From assembly GCA_947374865.1 (NCBI GenBank), contig CANCDR010000002.1:62001-126000 (forward strand): 64,000 nucleotides of DNA. Direction: 5' to 3'. A program made the translations under genes and the position numbers. The notes below the pieces were generated by a model. That model did not search any database and was not told where the DNA came from. It saw only the letters and a program-made list of their open reading frames with translations. How positions within the stretch are numbered: the stretch's first letter is position 1; every line of letters begins with the position of its first letter. Below, in pieces: positions 16,945-24,655 of the stretch. The stretch comes from Oxalobacteraceae bacterium. Lineage in GTDB: Bacteria; Pseudomonadota; Gammaproteobacteria; Burkholderiales; Burkholderiaceae_D.

Positions 16945-19419
16945 CTAAATCGGCCCACCCGGCGGGATCACCGGCATGCTGCGCAGCTTAACGCGCCGCG
17001 GATCATTCAGGTAGGTCTGCACTAGGGTGACGGCTTGCTTGCGACTGTCGGCGGTCGTACCACTGGCGGGATTTTGCATCAGCCATTGCGACAATGACTG
17101 CACGCTCTGGCGGACTTCGGCATCGACCTGCGGATGCAGCTTGCCGCTCTCGAGCAGATTGAGCACGGCATCCAGCACGACCCAGTTTGCAGCCAGCTGT
17201 ACCGACTCACCAGCGATGACTGCGGCGGCGACCGGTTCGCGCTTCCAGGTACGTTGCAATACCAGTGACAAGACCTCCTGCACCCCCGGCTGTTTGCTGT
17301 CGCGCGCATGCTGCCAAGCCAGACGATTCATGCGGGATGCATCGAGCAGGAACATACTTGTCTGGGCGGCGGCGGATTCGACTGCCGCGAAGGCGTCGAA
17401 CACACCGTTCATGTGCGTTGCAAAATATTCGACGTTACGTGTAAAGCCATTGCCCGGTGGCGTCAGTACATTCAGTACATTAGCCGGCAAGGCCAGACTT
17501 TCTGCGCGCAGACTATCGACTAAGCGACTCAGGGCCTGACGCTGAACTGCGGCAGGTACAACATGCACACCGCTTTGCGTACGACCTGCGCGCACGTCGG
17601 CACTGGTGCCATATTCAAATTCACCGCCGGCGATCAAGCGCGCCAAAGCCTCGGCCTGATAGCGGTGCAGCAGATACACCGGCACGATACGCGCCTCCAA
17701 CTCGCCTATCTGCCGCTCATCCGGCAAGACGTCGACTGAAAACGTTTGCAGCGCGCGCTGACGCACCGCCATGAGCTGATCCCAGGTCTTGATCGAGTCC
17801 GGACCGAAATCCCACAGCAAGCCATCCGGATGAACTGCCCCGGCAGCGCGCGAATCGGCGTCACTGACATACTGCAGTTTGTCGGCCTTGGCTTGCGCGC
17901 GCAGAGCGGCCAGTGCAGCGGCTTCCTGTCCCTCGGCAAACTGGCCGTAGACTTCTTTGACGACATAGTCATCCCATATACCGACGCCAACGCCATACGC
18001 ATCCTGCAAATCGACCTCGCCTTTGGCATCGAGCTTGACGATCGGATGCGGATAATCCATCACCGACGCATTACCCAGCCGGCTGGCGGCAAAGTTATGC
18101 GCAAAGCCCAAGGTGTGCCCGACTTCATGGGCCGATAATTGACGCAGACGCGCTACGGCCATTTGCTCGGCCATTTTTTTCTTGTCAGCGCTGGCAGTCT
18201 TGCCGTAGGGGGCGAGCAGACTTTCGGCGATCAGAATATCCTGCCGAACGCGCTGCGAGCCGAGCGTGACAGCGCCCTTGATGATTTCACCGGTGCGCGG
18301 ATCAGCCAGCGCATTCCCGTAGGACCAGCCACGCGTGGCGCGATGGACCCACTGGATCACGTTATAACGGATATCCATCGGATCCACGCCTTCTGGCAGC
18401 AGCTCGACCCGGTAGGCATCCTTGAAGCCGGCCTTTTCAAATGCACTGACCCACCAACGCGCACCATCGATGAGAGCAGAGCGCACCGGCTCCGGCGCGC
18501 CCCGATCAACGTAATAAATAATCGGCTTTTTCACCTTGCTGAGTGCCGCCGACGGATCAGTTTTTTCAAGCCGGAAACGCAGCTGCCAGCGCACATCGAT
18601 ACTTTTGGCCAGCGGTGTCGAGAAATCAAAATAGCCAGTATCGAGTCCGCCCGAACCCGGATGATGCGCGCGCTTCTGGTAGCCGGCGTCCGGCAGGCGT
18701 ATCAAACTGATGTGCTGACGCATGGTCAGGCTGGTGGCATCGGCCGCCACTTCGCGTACGAACTTGCCTTCGCCAGGACCGGCAAAGGTCAGGATCGCTT
18801 CGAGCTCGGTATTATCAGGAAAACTCTTGGCCAGTTCAGGCAGCACCGCGCTGCGCTTTTCATCGACCCGGTAACTCCCCTGCTTGGTATCGCTCAGCCG
18901 CGTTGCCAGACCATGGCGGTCAGCCATCAGGAAGCTGGAAAAATCGATCAAATTTTTGCCGCTATCGCTGGCGAGAATATCGCCTGACCACAGCACTGCG
19001 CTGGCAAAGGCTTCGGCCACGCTGGCCCGTTCGTCCGGGTTGGGCGAATTGGCGACGAAGCGGGTATTTTCCTGCAGCAGAAATAGCCGCGACCCGCGCT
19101 TTTCAAAATGCACCATCTTGAGTTCATCCGGCAGACCGCGATCAAGACCAATATCGTTCGAACCCAAGCCATGTGGCAGAGAGCTCATCAGCAGAAAAGG
19201 TGTATTGAGCGCGCTGACCGACAGCAGGACGCGGCCCTGTTCGACGTCACGCCAGAGATCGATAAACCCCGGCTGGGCTTCGAGCTTGCGCGTCAGATCC
19301 TGATAGGTTTTAGGCGTAGCAGGTACCTGTGCCATGACCGGATTGAGCAGTCCGCTTTGCAGAAACAGCAGCAAAAAAAACTTCGGCAACAGTGACTTGG
19401 CGATGAATGAATTTTTCAT
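16945..19419 (-). CDS. Exported zinc-dependent metalloprotease (DUF5117/DUF4953 family)
   Basis: 824 residues with an N-terminal signal peptide (LLPKFFLLLFLQSGLLNPVMAQ). The N-terminal half matches the DUF5117 type (FIDLWRDVEQGRVLLSV, FEKRGSRLFLLQENTRF, FSSFLMADRHGLA). The catalytic part has HEVGHTLGFAHNF, a metzincin HExxHxxGxxH zinc motif, with a Met-turn candidate at SVMDYPHP. The length is normal for the family. It probably acts in the periplasm or outer membrane on unknown proteins. The start ATG is only 13 bases from palindromic repeat copy 1, so its 5' untranslated region or promoter must include the repeat. Confidence 0.88.
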   Translation of the reverse strand: MKNSFIAKSLLPKFFLLLFLQSGLLNPVMAQVPATPKTYQDLTRKLEAQPGFIDLWRDVEQGRVLLSVSALNTPFLLMSSLPHGLGSNDIGLDRGLPDELKMVHFEKRGSRLFLLQENTRFVANSPNPDERASVAEAFASAVLWSGDILASDSGKNLIDFSSFLMADRHGLATRLSDTKQGSYRVDEKRSAVLPELAKSFPDNTELEAILTFAGPGEGKFVREVAADATSLTMRQHISLIRLPDAGYQKRAHHPGSGGLDTGYFDFSTPLAKSIDVRWQLRFRLEKTDPSAALSKVKKPIIYYVDRGAPEPVRSALIDGARWWVSAFEKAGFKDAYRVELLPEGVDPMDIRYNVIQWVHRATRGWSYGNALADPRTGEIIKGAVTLGSQRVRQDILIAESLLAPYGKTASADKKKMAEQMAVARLRQLSAHEVGHTLGFAHNFAASRLGNASVMDYPHPIVKLDAKGEVDLQDAYGVGVGIWDDYVVKEVYGQFAEGQEAAALAALRAQAKADKLQYVSDADSRAAGAVHPDGLLWDFGPDSIKTWDQLMAVRQRALQTFSVDVLPDERQIGELEARIVPVYLLHRYQAEALARLIAGGEFEYGTSADVRAGRTQSGVHVVPAAVQRQALSRLVDSLRAESLALPANVLNVLTPPGNGFTRNVEYFATHMNGVFDAFAAVESAAAQTSMFLLDASRMNRLAWQHARDSKQPGVQEVLSLVLQRTWKREPVAAAVIAGESVQLAANWVVLDAVLNLLESGKLHPQVDAEVRQSVQSLSQWLMQNPASGTTADSRKQAVTLVQTYLNDPRRVKLRSMPVIPPGGPI

Positions 19420-19432
19420 ATTTTAGTAAGTG

Positions 19433-19527
19433 TGGGGTCAGGTCTTGACATGACAGTTTTAAAGCGTGATATCACAAAATTGCCCACGATCACTTGTTCA
19501 AATGTGTCATGTCAAGACCTGACCCCA
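19433..19527. repeat. Palindromic repeat element, copy 1
   Basis: A 95-bp element with perfect 23-bp inverted ends: 19433-19455 begins TGGGGTCAGGTCTTGACATG and 19505-19527 is its reverse complement. The interior is AT-rich and differs more from the others than copies 2-4 differ among themselves. It lies 5 bases downstream of the RIO kinase stop and 13 bases upstream of the metalloprotease start (both genes on the minus strand). Confidence 0.92.
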
Positions 19528-19532
19528 GGGTG

Positions 19533-20384
19533 TTAATGATCTTCTTCGTAGCGCAGGCGGGCTTGTTCGGCATGTTCTTCGCGGGCCAGGCGCATTTCGT
19601 GCATGACTGCGCCGACGTTCGGTGTGCGGTGATCGACGGCTACGCGGCCGGTGAGGACGACGCCGGGTTGTAGTTGGCCAGCCTGGTAGAGGGCCCAGAT
19701 TTCTTTGCCGTATTGGGCGCCAGCCAGGCGCGGAGCAAATGTGGCAAAGAATGCGGTCAGGTTATCGACATCGCGCTCAAGCATCGGTCCGGCATTGGTG
19801 TTGCCTGCTGCGTCGACCGCCTGCGGCAAATCAATGATCACCAGACCTTCTTCATCCACCAGAATATTGTATTCCGACAGATCGCCGTGGATGATGCCTG
19901 CCCCCAGCATCAGGATCACCTGATCGAGCATCTGTGCGTGAAAGCGCAAGGCCAGCGTTTGATCGAGTTCAACGTCGTTCAGACGCGGTGCGGCATTGCC
20001 ATCGGCATCGGTGACGAGGTCCATGAGTAGCACGCCATCAAAACAGATATAAGGACGGGGAACTTTGACGCCGGCAGCGGCGAGCCGGAACAAGGCATCG
20101 ACTTCCGCGTTTTGCCAGGCTTCTTCCTGCACCTGACGACCGTAACGCGTGCCCTTTTCCATGGCGCGCGCCTGGCGGCTGTTTTTGACCTTGCGGCCTT
20201 CCTGATAGGCGGCGTTTTGGTGGAAACTGCGTTGATTGGCCTCTTTATAGACCTTGGCGCAGCGAACTTCTTCGCCACAGCGCACCACATAGACGGTCGC
20301 TTCCTTACCGCTCATCAGTTGACGCAGCACCGCATCGATTAAACCCTCGTCGACCAAAGACTGAATTCTTTTAGGTATTTTCAT
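19533..20384 (-). CDS. RIO1-family serine protein kinase
   Basis: 283 residues. Kinase signatures of the RIO family: nucleotide loop SGKEATVYVV, the ATP-contacting Lys in CAKVYK, catalytic HGDLSEYNILV and metal-binding IIDLPQ. Bacterial RIO kinases of this type are single-domain and common in proteobacteria; their targets are mostly unknown. I place the start at the ATG at 20384 (MKIPKRIQSLVDEGLID), the usual beginning in this group. A longer frame to 20558 would read through an 18-bp tandem duplication and has no family similarity. The C-terminal tail is rich in acidic residues and histidine (RYEEDH). The gene is a singleton; repeat copy 1 follows at once. Confidence 0.88.
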   Translation of the reverse strand: MKIPKRIQSLVDEGLIDAVLRQLMSGKEATVYVVRCGEEVRCAKVYKEANQRSFHQNAAYQEGRKVKNSRQARAMEKGTRYGRQVQEEAWQNAEVDALFRLAAAGVKVPRPYICFDGVLLMDLVTDADGNAAPRLNDVELDQTLALRFHAQMLDQVILMLGAGIIHGDLSEYNILVDEEGLVIIDLPQAVDAAGNTNAGPMLERDVDNLTAFFATFAPRLAGAQYGKEIWALYQAGQLQPGVVLTGRVAVDHRTPNVGAVMHEMRLAREEHAEQARLRYEEDH

Positions 20385-20884
20385 AATGGGGACGGCGTTT
20401 GCTTTGGAAAAAGGCATCCGGTCTGATGCAGGCATCACCGGCAAAGCAGGCAAGCATCTCTCTAGTAAAAGGGACTGCAGTATTTTTAATCGATGCAGTA
20501 TTTTTAATCGTTGTAGCATCTTACCGCAAACAAGCTCGGTCATCGCTTTCTCTTGCATGCGATTCAGCGAGGCTTTTGTACACGAAAAACGCCTCGGGCA
20601 ACATTACGTCGATTTGAAAAACACAGGAAGTCTCCTTCTCGGTCTGGCGTACTGGCCTTGTCTTACGCAAGATCAATGGGCTAGCCGGACGGCAGGCGAC
20701 AATTCTTGTCCGGTATAGCGACTCCGTGTAGCCAGACTCTGCTCCGCGCAGTCCCAAGCCGCCATAGATTTACAGACCAGCTAATGCACTGACGACGCAG
20801 GAAAAATTAGTCCTTTTATTGTTACGCAGCGATGTGACGACGTTCAGCGCCGTCTGCCACAATTTTTTTATCGATTAGGAGCCT
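20385..20884. other. 500-bp non-coding stretch
   Basis: No convincing gene on either strand: the open frames here have no ribosome-binding site, show biased composition and overlap a tandem duplication. It must hold the promoters of the RIO kinase (minus) and the BON lipoprotein (plus). I see no strong sigma70 pair. Confidence 0.5.
20476..20511. repeat. 18-bp tandem duplication upstream of RIO kinase
   Basis: Two adjacent 18-base units (20476-20493 and 20494-20511; TGCAGTATTTTTAATCG plus A or T) differing at the last base. They lie in the leader of the RIO kinase gene. Confidence 0.85.
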
Positions 20885-21208
20885 ATGCAAATGACTTATC
20901 GTAAATTTCTCAGCCAGGCGTTTCTGACGCTTCTCGTCATCACGTCGCTTGGCTGCGCGTCCACCAAAACGCAGGAGGGCACCGGCGAATATTTTGACGA
21001 CAGCTGGATTACTACCAAAGTAAAAGCGGCGATGTTCAATGAGCCGAATCTGAAAGTCAGTGAGATCAATGTCGAAACCTTCAAAGGCGAAGTGCAGCTG
21101 AGCGGATTCGTTAATTCTGACGAAGACATCCGCAAAGCCGTCGCATTAACGCGCGAAATCAAGGGGGTTAAAAGCGTCAGGAATGACATCCGTATCAAAG
21201 GTCGCTAG
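20885..21208 (+). CDS. BON-domain lipoprotein
   Basis: 107 residues. A lipoprotein signal (FLTLLVITSLGC) with the lipidated Cys near residue 24 is followed by one BON domain (DDSWITTKVKAAMF...VNVETFKGEVQLSGFV...REIKGVKSVRNDI). BON proteins such as OsmY bind membranes and respond to envelope or osmotic stress. AGGAG at 20877-20881 is close to ATG 20885 (3 bases) and better spaced for ATG 20891 (9 bases), so the true start may be MTYRKF. It is followed by a micropeptide gene of a stress-linked type. Confidence 0.85.
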   Translation: MQMTYRKFLSQAFLTLLVITSLGCASTKTQEGTGEYFDDSWITTKVKAAMFNEPNLKVSEINVETFKGEVQLSGFVNSDEDIRKAVALTREIKGVKSVRNDIRIKGR

Positions 21209-21247
21209 TCGAGCCGGATGAATCCAATAACTGACAGGAGAGCATAA

Positions 21248-21394
21248 ATGCTTGAAACAATTGCCATCATATTGATCGTGCTTTGGCTGGTGGGCTTGGT
21301 GTCGTCCACCACAATGGGCGGCTTCATCCACGTACTGCTGGTGATCGCGATCATCGTCATACTCGTTCGCCTTTTACGTGGGCGCGGGCTTTAG
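21248..21394 (+). CDS. lmo0937-family membrane micropeptide, 48 aa
   Basis: An ATG at 21248 with AGGAG at 21236-21240 opens a 48-codon frame ending in TAG: MLETIAIILIVLWLVG, then a Gly/Thr turn and a second hydrophobic helix (HVLLVIAIIVILV) ending in RLLRGRGL. This helical hairpin with a basic tail is the pattern of the lmo0937 family of tiny membrane proteins, often found next to stress-response genes such as BON/OsmY proteins, as here. Its function is unknown. Confidence 0.85.
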   Translation: MLETIAIILIVLWLVGLVSSTTMGGFIHVLLVIAIIVILVRLLRGRGL

Positions 21395-21430
21395 TAAGAA
21401 CGGGTCTTCTCCACAGGTCTTCCACCGCTT

Positions 21431-21462
21431 GCCGGGCTTTATGTTCCACAGTGAAGCCCGGC
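21431..21462. terminator. Hairpin after micropeptide gene
   Basis: GCCGGGCTT (21431-21439) and AAGCCCGGC (21454-21462) form a perfect 9-bp stem with a 14-base loop. It lies 36 bases after the micropeptide stop and 94 bases before the SGNH gene. There is no T-run, so termination is likely but not proven. Confidence 0.6.
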
Positions 21463-21556
21463 ACAGCACACTGCTTTGCCATTTGTCATCTAGCTGCTAC
21501 ACTTTACCCTGCCTTGTAGTCGAGCCGACGCCACCATCACAAGAAGGAAAAAGATC

Positions 21557-22375
21557 ATGCACGCTGCCACACCGCTTCGCTGGGCCTCGAAGCTCGCGCT
21601 CCTGTTTACCTTACTGGCACCGCTGAGCGCGCTGCAGGCACAAACCAAGCCCACGCGAATTGACCCAGGCGCAGCGCCCGCTTCCATCCTCTGGGTCGGG
21701 AATAGCTTCTTTTACTATAACGACAGCATGCATAATCACTTCGGCAAGCTGATGGCGTCGGCCAAACCCTCTACGCCTGTGCGCGGGATTTCGTCCACCA
21801 TCAGTGGATCGGGGCTGGACTGGCACGATATGGATTCGCTGCTGCGCCCGAACGGTATCGGCCGCTATTCCTTCGTCGGCGATAATGAAATTCGCTTTAA
21901 TCCGCCGGGCGCACAGTTCGATACCGCCATCATGATGGACTGCAGCCAATGTCCTATCCATCCGCAGCTGCAGAGCGTGTTCCATGAGACGGTCAAAAAA
22001 TATAGCCAGTCGCTGCGCAATAATAAGGTACGTCCAGTCCTGTTCATGTCCTGGGCCTATAAAGACAAACCTGAAATGACCGCCCTGCTGGCCGAGCAAT
22101 ACACCTTGGCCGGGAATGCCAATGATGCGCTGGTGATTCCGGCTGGTCTGGCGTTCGCCAAATTGATTGGAAAAAATCCGGAGATCGAACTGTATCAGCT
22201 CGATAAACGCCACCCCAGCATCGCCGGCACCTATCTTGCTGCCGCGACCGCCTATGCAACGTTCTTGCGCAAGTCGCCTGAAGGCTTGAGCTATCGGGCG
22301 AATCTGACACCGGAACTGGCCGCGCTCTTACAAAAGACTGCCTGGGAAACGGTGCAGGAATACTTTCGCCAATAA
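21557..22375 (+). CDS. Exported SGNH/GDSL-type hydrolase
   Basis: 272 residues with a cleavable signal peptide (LALLFTLLAPLSALQAQ). The SGNH nucleophile block appears as WVGNSFFYYND (GxS type), and the catalytic Asp-His pair as DKRHPSIAGTYLAA near the C-terminus. This is a periplasmic esterase or acylhydrolase; the substrate is unknown. AAGGA 8 bases upstream supports the ATG at 21557. The C-terminal helices (LTPELAALLQKTAWETVQEYF) are typical of the subfamily. Confidence 0.82.
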   Translation: MHAATPLRWASKLALLFTLLAPLSALQAQTKPTRIDPGAAPASILWVGNSFFYYNDSMHNHFGKLMASAKPSTPVRGISSTISGSGLDWHDMDSLLRPNGIGRYSFVGDNEIRFNPPGAQFDTAIMMDCSQCPIHPQLQSVFHETVKKYSQSLRNNKVRPVLFMSWAYKDKPEMTALLAEQYTLAGNANDALVIPAGLAFAKLIGKNPEIELYQLDKRHPSIAGTYLAAATAYATFLRKSPEGLSYRANLTPELAALLQKTAWETVQEYFRQ

Positions 22376-22463
22376 GCGTAGCTAAACAAGCAGCTGATAA
22401 ATTCAGCTAATACATGCAGCCGATACGAGCATCTCGCTTGATCTGAAGGCATTGACCTAACAT

Positions 22464-22485
22464 CTGCCCGTTGCAAGACGGGTAG
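22464..22485 (+). other. Leader hairpin before aroQ
   Basis: An 8-bp stem (22464-22471 with 22478-22485, one G-T pair) and a TGCAAG loop lie 21 bases before the ATG of the dehydroquinase gene, just upstream of its AAAAGGG ribosome-binding site. It could end transcription from the SGNH gene or affect translation of aroQ. No T-run follows. Confidence 0.45.
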
Positions 22486-22506
22486 CACCGGACAAAAGGG
22501 AACAGC

Positions 22507-22947
22507 ATGAAAATTCTTATGCTTCATGGAATCAACCATAATATGTTTGGCAAACGCGATCCCAAACAATACGGCACCATCACGCTCGCCGAGATCGATG
22601 ACCAGCTGCAGGCGCTCGGTCGCAGCCTGTCTGCCGAGGTGACGAGCTTTCAGACTAATCATGAAGGCGCTATGTGTGAGCGCATCCATCAAGCCTATAC
22701 CGAGGGGATGGACGCCGTGTTGATCAATGCCGGCGCCTGGACACATTACAGCTACGGTATTCGCGATGCGTTGGCGATTCTGACCGTGCCGATCATCGAA
22801 CTGCACATGTCAAACATCCACGCCCGCGAAGCCTTCCGTCATCAGTCGGTATTTGCCGAGATCGTCCGAGGACAGATTTGCGGCTTTGGGGTAGACAGCT
22901 ATCTGCTGGCTTTACGTGCGGCGGTGTCGGCGGTGCAGGCCGCATAA
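22507..22947 (+). CDS. aroQ: Type II 3-dehydroquinate dehydratase
   Basis: 146 residues, the usual length of the small dodecameric AroQ. It converts 3-dehydroquinate to 3-dehydroshikimate in the shikimate or quinate pathway. The catalytic Arg and Tyr are in GKRDPKQYG, the substrate-binding block is INAGAWTHYS, and the active-site His and Args are in ELHMSNIHAREAFR. All expected catalytic residues are there. The N-terminal signature is unusual: HGINHNMFG in place of the common NGPNLNLLG, and Ala replaces the second Gly of NAGG. It may therefore be a second, diverged copy in the genome. It is a single gene whose stop is 10 bases from that of the convergent minus-strand operon. Confidence 0.82.
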   Translation: MKILMLHGINHNMFGKRDPKQYGTITLAEIDDQLQALGRSLSAEVTSFQTNHEGAMCERIHQAYTEGMDAVLINAGAWTHYSYGIRDALAILTVPIIELHMSNIHAREAFRHQSVFAEIVRGQICGFGVDSYLLALRAAVSAVQAA

Positions 22948-22957
22948 ACTTGGCAAA

Positions 22958-24655
22958 TTAACGTCGTTCGCGCCACCACAAACCCAGCATACTCAGCACA
23001 AACAGCAGCGCACATAACCAGTCCGGGAGGATTTTTTCCGCGACTGCCTTGACTGCTTTATTCTGCTCCGGCAGGCGGGCCGCATACTCGGCCGTCGCAT
23101 CCTGTCGCAAGGCTTGCTGCCAGGCTGGCCAGTCGCTGCTGGCGTAGACATACATTTCTGCGCTCTGTGAATGGCCTCCTGCATTACTTTGCAAACTCAC
23201 CCATCCTGATTTGGCCGGCCAAAATGCGGCACACTCTGCATCGGCCTGTTCAGCCCGCACCTGCCAAGTCAAGGACTGATCGCCGATGCGAAGCGGCGTA
23301 CCACGCTCGGCACCGCGAGCGCATACTTGCGCGCGTTCACCTGGCAGCACAAAGGGATCGGGGAACTGCCACTGCATCGCCTGCAAATCCTGTAAGCCGG
23401 CCTGATCCAGCGTGTCCTGCCACCACTGACCCAAGGCGGCGGGCGCGGTGATCGCATAACGGTGCCAGTCGGTCACGCCGAGCCAGATAATCCGACCTTT
23501 GTTCCAGTCGCGCTGCCATAGCCAGGGCTGGCGCGCTTTGGTAGTGGTAGTGGCAGTGGCAGTGGCAGTGGCATTGGCGGTGGCGGTGGCGGTGACCGAC
23601 CAGAGTGTGTCGCTCGCTTTGGTCGGCGTCCAGGTCGTCGTATTCAAAATTAGCGACGTGCCGCCCACACGGAAGCTGCGTTGCGCATCGGGCTGTTCCT
23701 GCAATGCGAGTCCGAATTCGCGGCGCCAAAATGCTGGCTGACTGGCGTTGGCCGCCAAAATCATCAACGGCAAACCCTGCGCGACCTGTGCCATCAAACT
23801 CGCGCGCGCCGGCGCCGTCAGATGTTCCAGATAAGCGGCATCGACGAGGATCAGCTTTGGCCTGTCCAGTGTCTTGGCGGGCATCTCCTGGCGGGTGAGC
23901 GCCTTACCCAGCGTGAGCTGCCAGTCGAGCTGCGCGCCGCTATTGCTTAATAATTGATTGAGCGCCTGCACATCAAACGAGGCCGCATCAAAGCGCGCCT
24001 GAATCTGCAATGGCGGGGAATTTTCTACCTGCACCGGCAAAGGCCCCTGGGCCAATACCCGACCTGCGCTATCGAGCACGCGCGCGCGCAGCAGCAGTCG
24101 TTCTGCCAGTGGTGGCAGCCATTCGAGCTTGAGCGTTGCGACCGGTGTGGCCGAAGTGACTTCTGCGAGCAGCTGATCGTTTTCTGCCACTAGCTGGAGC
24201 CGCCAATTGGCTTGCGCCTGTGGGCGCCGAACGCTGAGTACAAACGGCCGGCCCAAAGCCAGCTGACGGGGAAAATCCAGCCAGAGTACTTCGCTGGCAG
24301 AACTTTGCCTGCGTAGCGGTCGGGCAGGCAAATCGCGCCACTGCGCCGCCGTCAATCCATCGCCCTGCAGCGTGATGGATGTGGCCCGCTGCACGGCTTG
24401 CTGCAGCGGGAATGATGCGGTATGGCTCCGCACATCCAGCACGGCACCCTGCGTCAGGCTGCCAGCCGGCGCGCCCTGCGTGATCAGTGTTAAGGGTGCA
24501 TCGGTAAGCGTACGACGCGGCCAGTCGCTCAACAAAGCGGCCAGGGATAAGGCCGCCAATAGCACCAGCCCAGCCTCGATCCACCGCCGCTGACGCGCCT
24601 GCAACAGAGCGAACAATCCGCCCGCGCAAAGTAAAACTAAACCGGCCATCATCAT
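22958..24655 (-). CDS. Large membrane protein of the MoxR operon
   Basis: 565 residues, with two N-terminal hydrophobic helices (MAGLVLLCAGGLFALLQ, WIEAGLVLLAALSLAALL), a long periplasmic region and a final helix (WLCALLFVLSMLGLWW) before RERR. This layout matches the BatA/aerotolerance-type membrane proteins with a glutamine-amidotransferase-like middle (KLILVDAAYLEHL, GLPLMILAANAS, GRIIWLGVTDWHRY) that accompany MoxR and DUF58 genes. A hexanucleotide repeat encodes an Ala-Thr run near residue 385. It begins with an ATGA-type overlap on the DUF4175 stop. It is the last gene of the ten-gene operon. Confidence 0.7.
   Translation of the reverse strand: MMMAGLVLLCAGGLFALLQARQRRWIEAGLVLLAALSLAALLSDWPRRTLTDAPLTLITQGAPAGSLTQGAVLDVRSHTASFPLQQAVQRATSITLQGDGLTAAQWRDLPARPLRRQSSASEVLWLDFPRQLALGRPFVLSVRRPQAQANWRLQLVAENDQLLAEVTSATPVATLKLEWLPPLAERLLLRARVLDSAGRVLAQGPLPVQVENSPPLQIQARFDAASFDVQALNQLLSNSGAQLDWQLTLGKALTRQEMPAKTLDRPKLILVDAAYLEHLTAPARASLMAQVAQGLPLMILAANASQPAFWRREFGLALQEQPDAQRSFRVGGTSLILNTTTWTPTKASDTLWSVTATATANATATATATTTTKARQPWLWQRDWNKGRIIWLGVTDWHRYAITAPAALGQWWQDTLDQAGLQDLQAMQWQFPDPFVLPGERAQVCARGAERGTPLRIGDQSLTWQVRAEQADAECAAFWPAKSGWVSLQSNAGGHSQSAEMYVYASSDWPAWQQALRQDATAEYAARLPEQNKAVKAVAEKILPDWLCALLFVLSMLGLWWRERR
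23541..23594. repeat. Degenerate hexanucleotide repeat inside a coding region
   Basis: Nine consecutive 6-base units of the form G(T/C)(A/G/T)(G/T)TG (GTAGTG, GCAGTG, GCATTG, GCGGTG). On the coding strand they give an alternating Ala/Thr run with one Asn. Unit gain or loss would keep the frame and vary the length of a periplasmic linker. Confidence 0.85.

Noticed and set aside
19441-19460. TTGACA in each arm of the palindromic repeats as an outward or inward promoter
   Set aside because: No -10 hexamer lies at 16-18 bases in any copy, so a promoter role is not supported.
20386-20718. 110-codon frame between the RIO kinase and BON genes
   Set aside because: It runs through an 18-bp tandem duplication (CSIFNR twice), lacks a ribosome-binding site and has no recognisable features.
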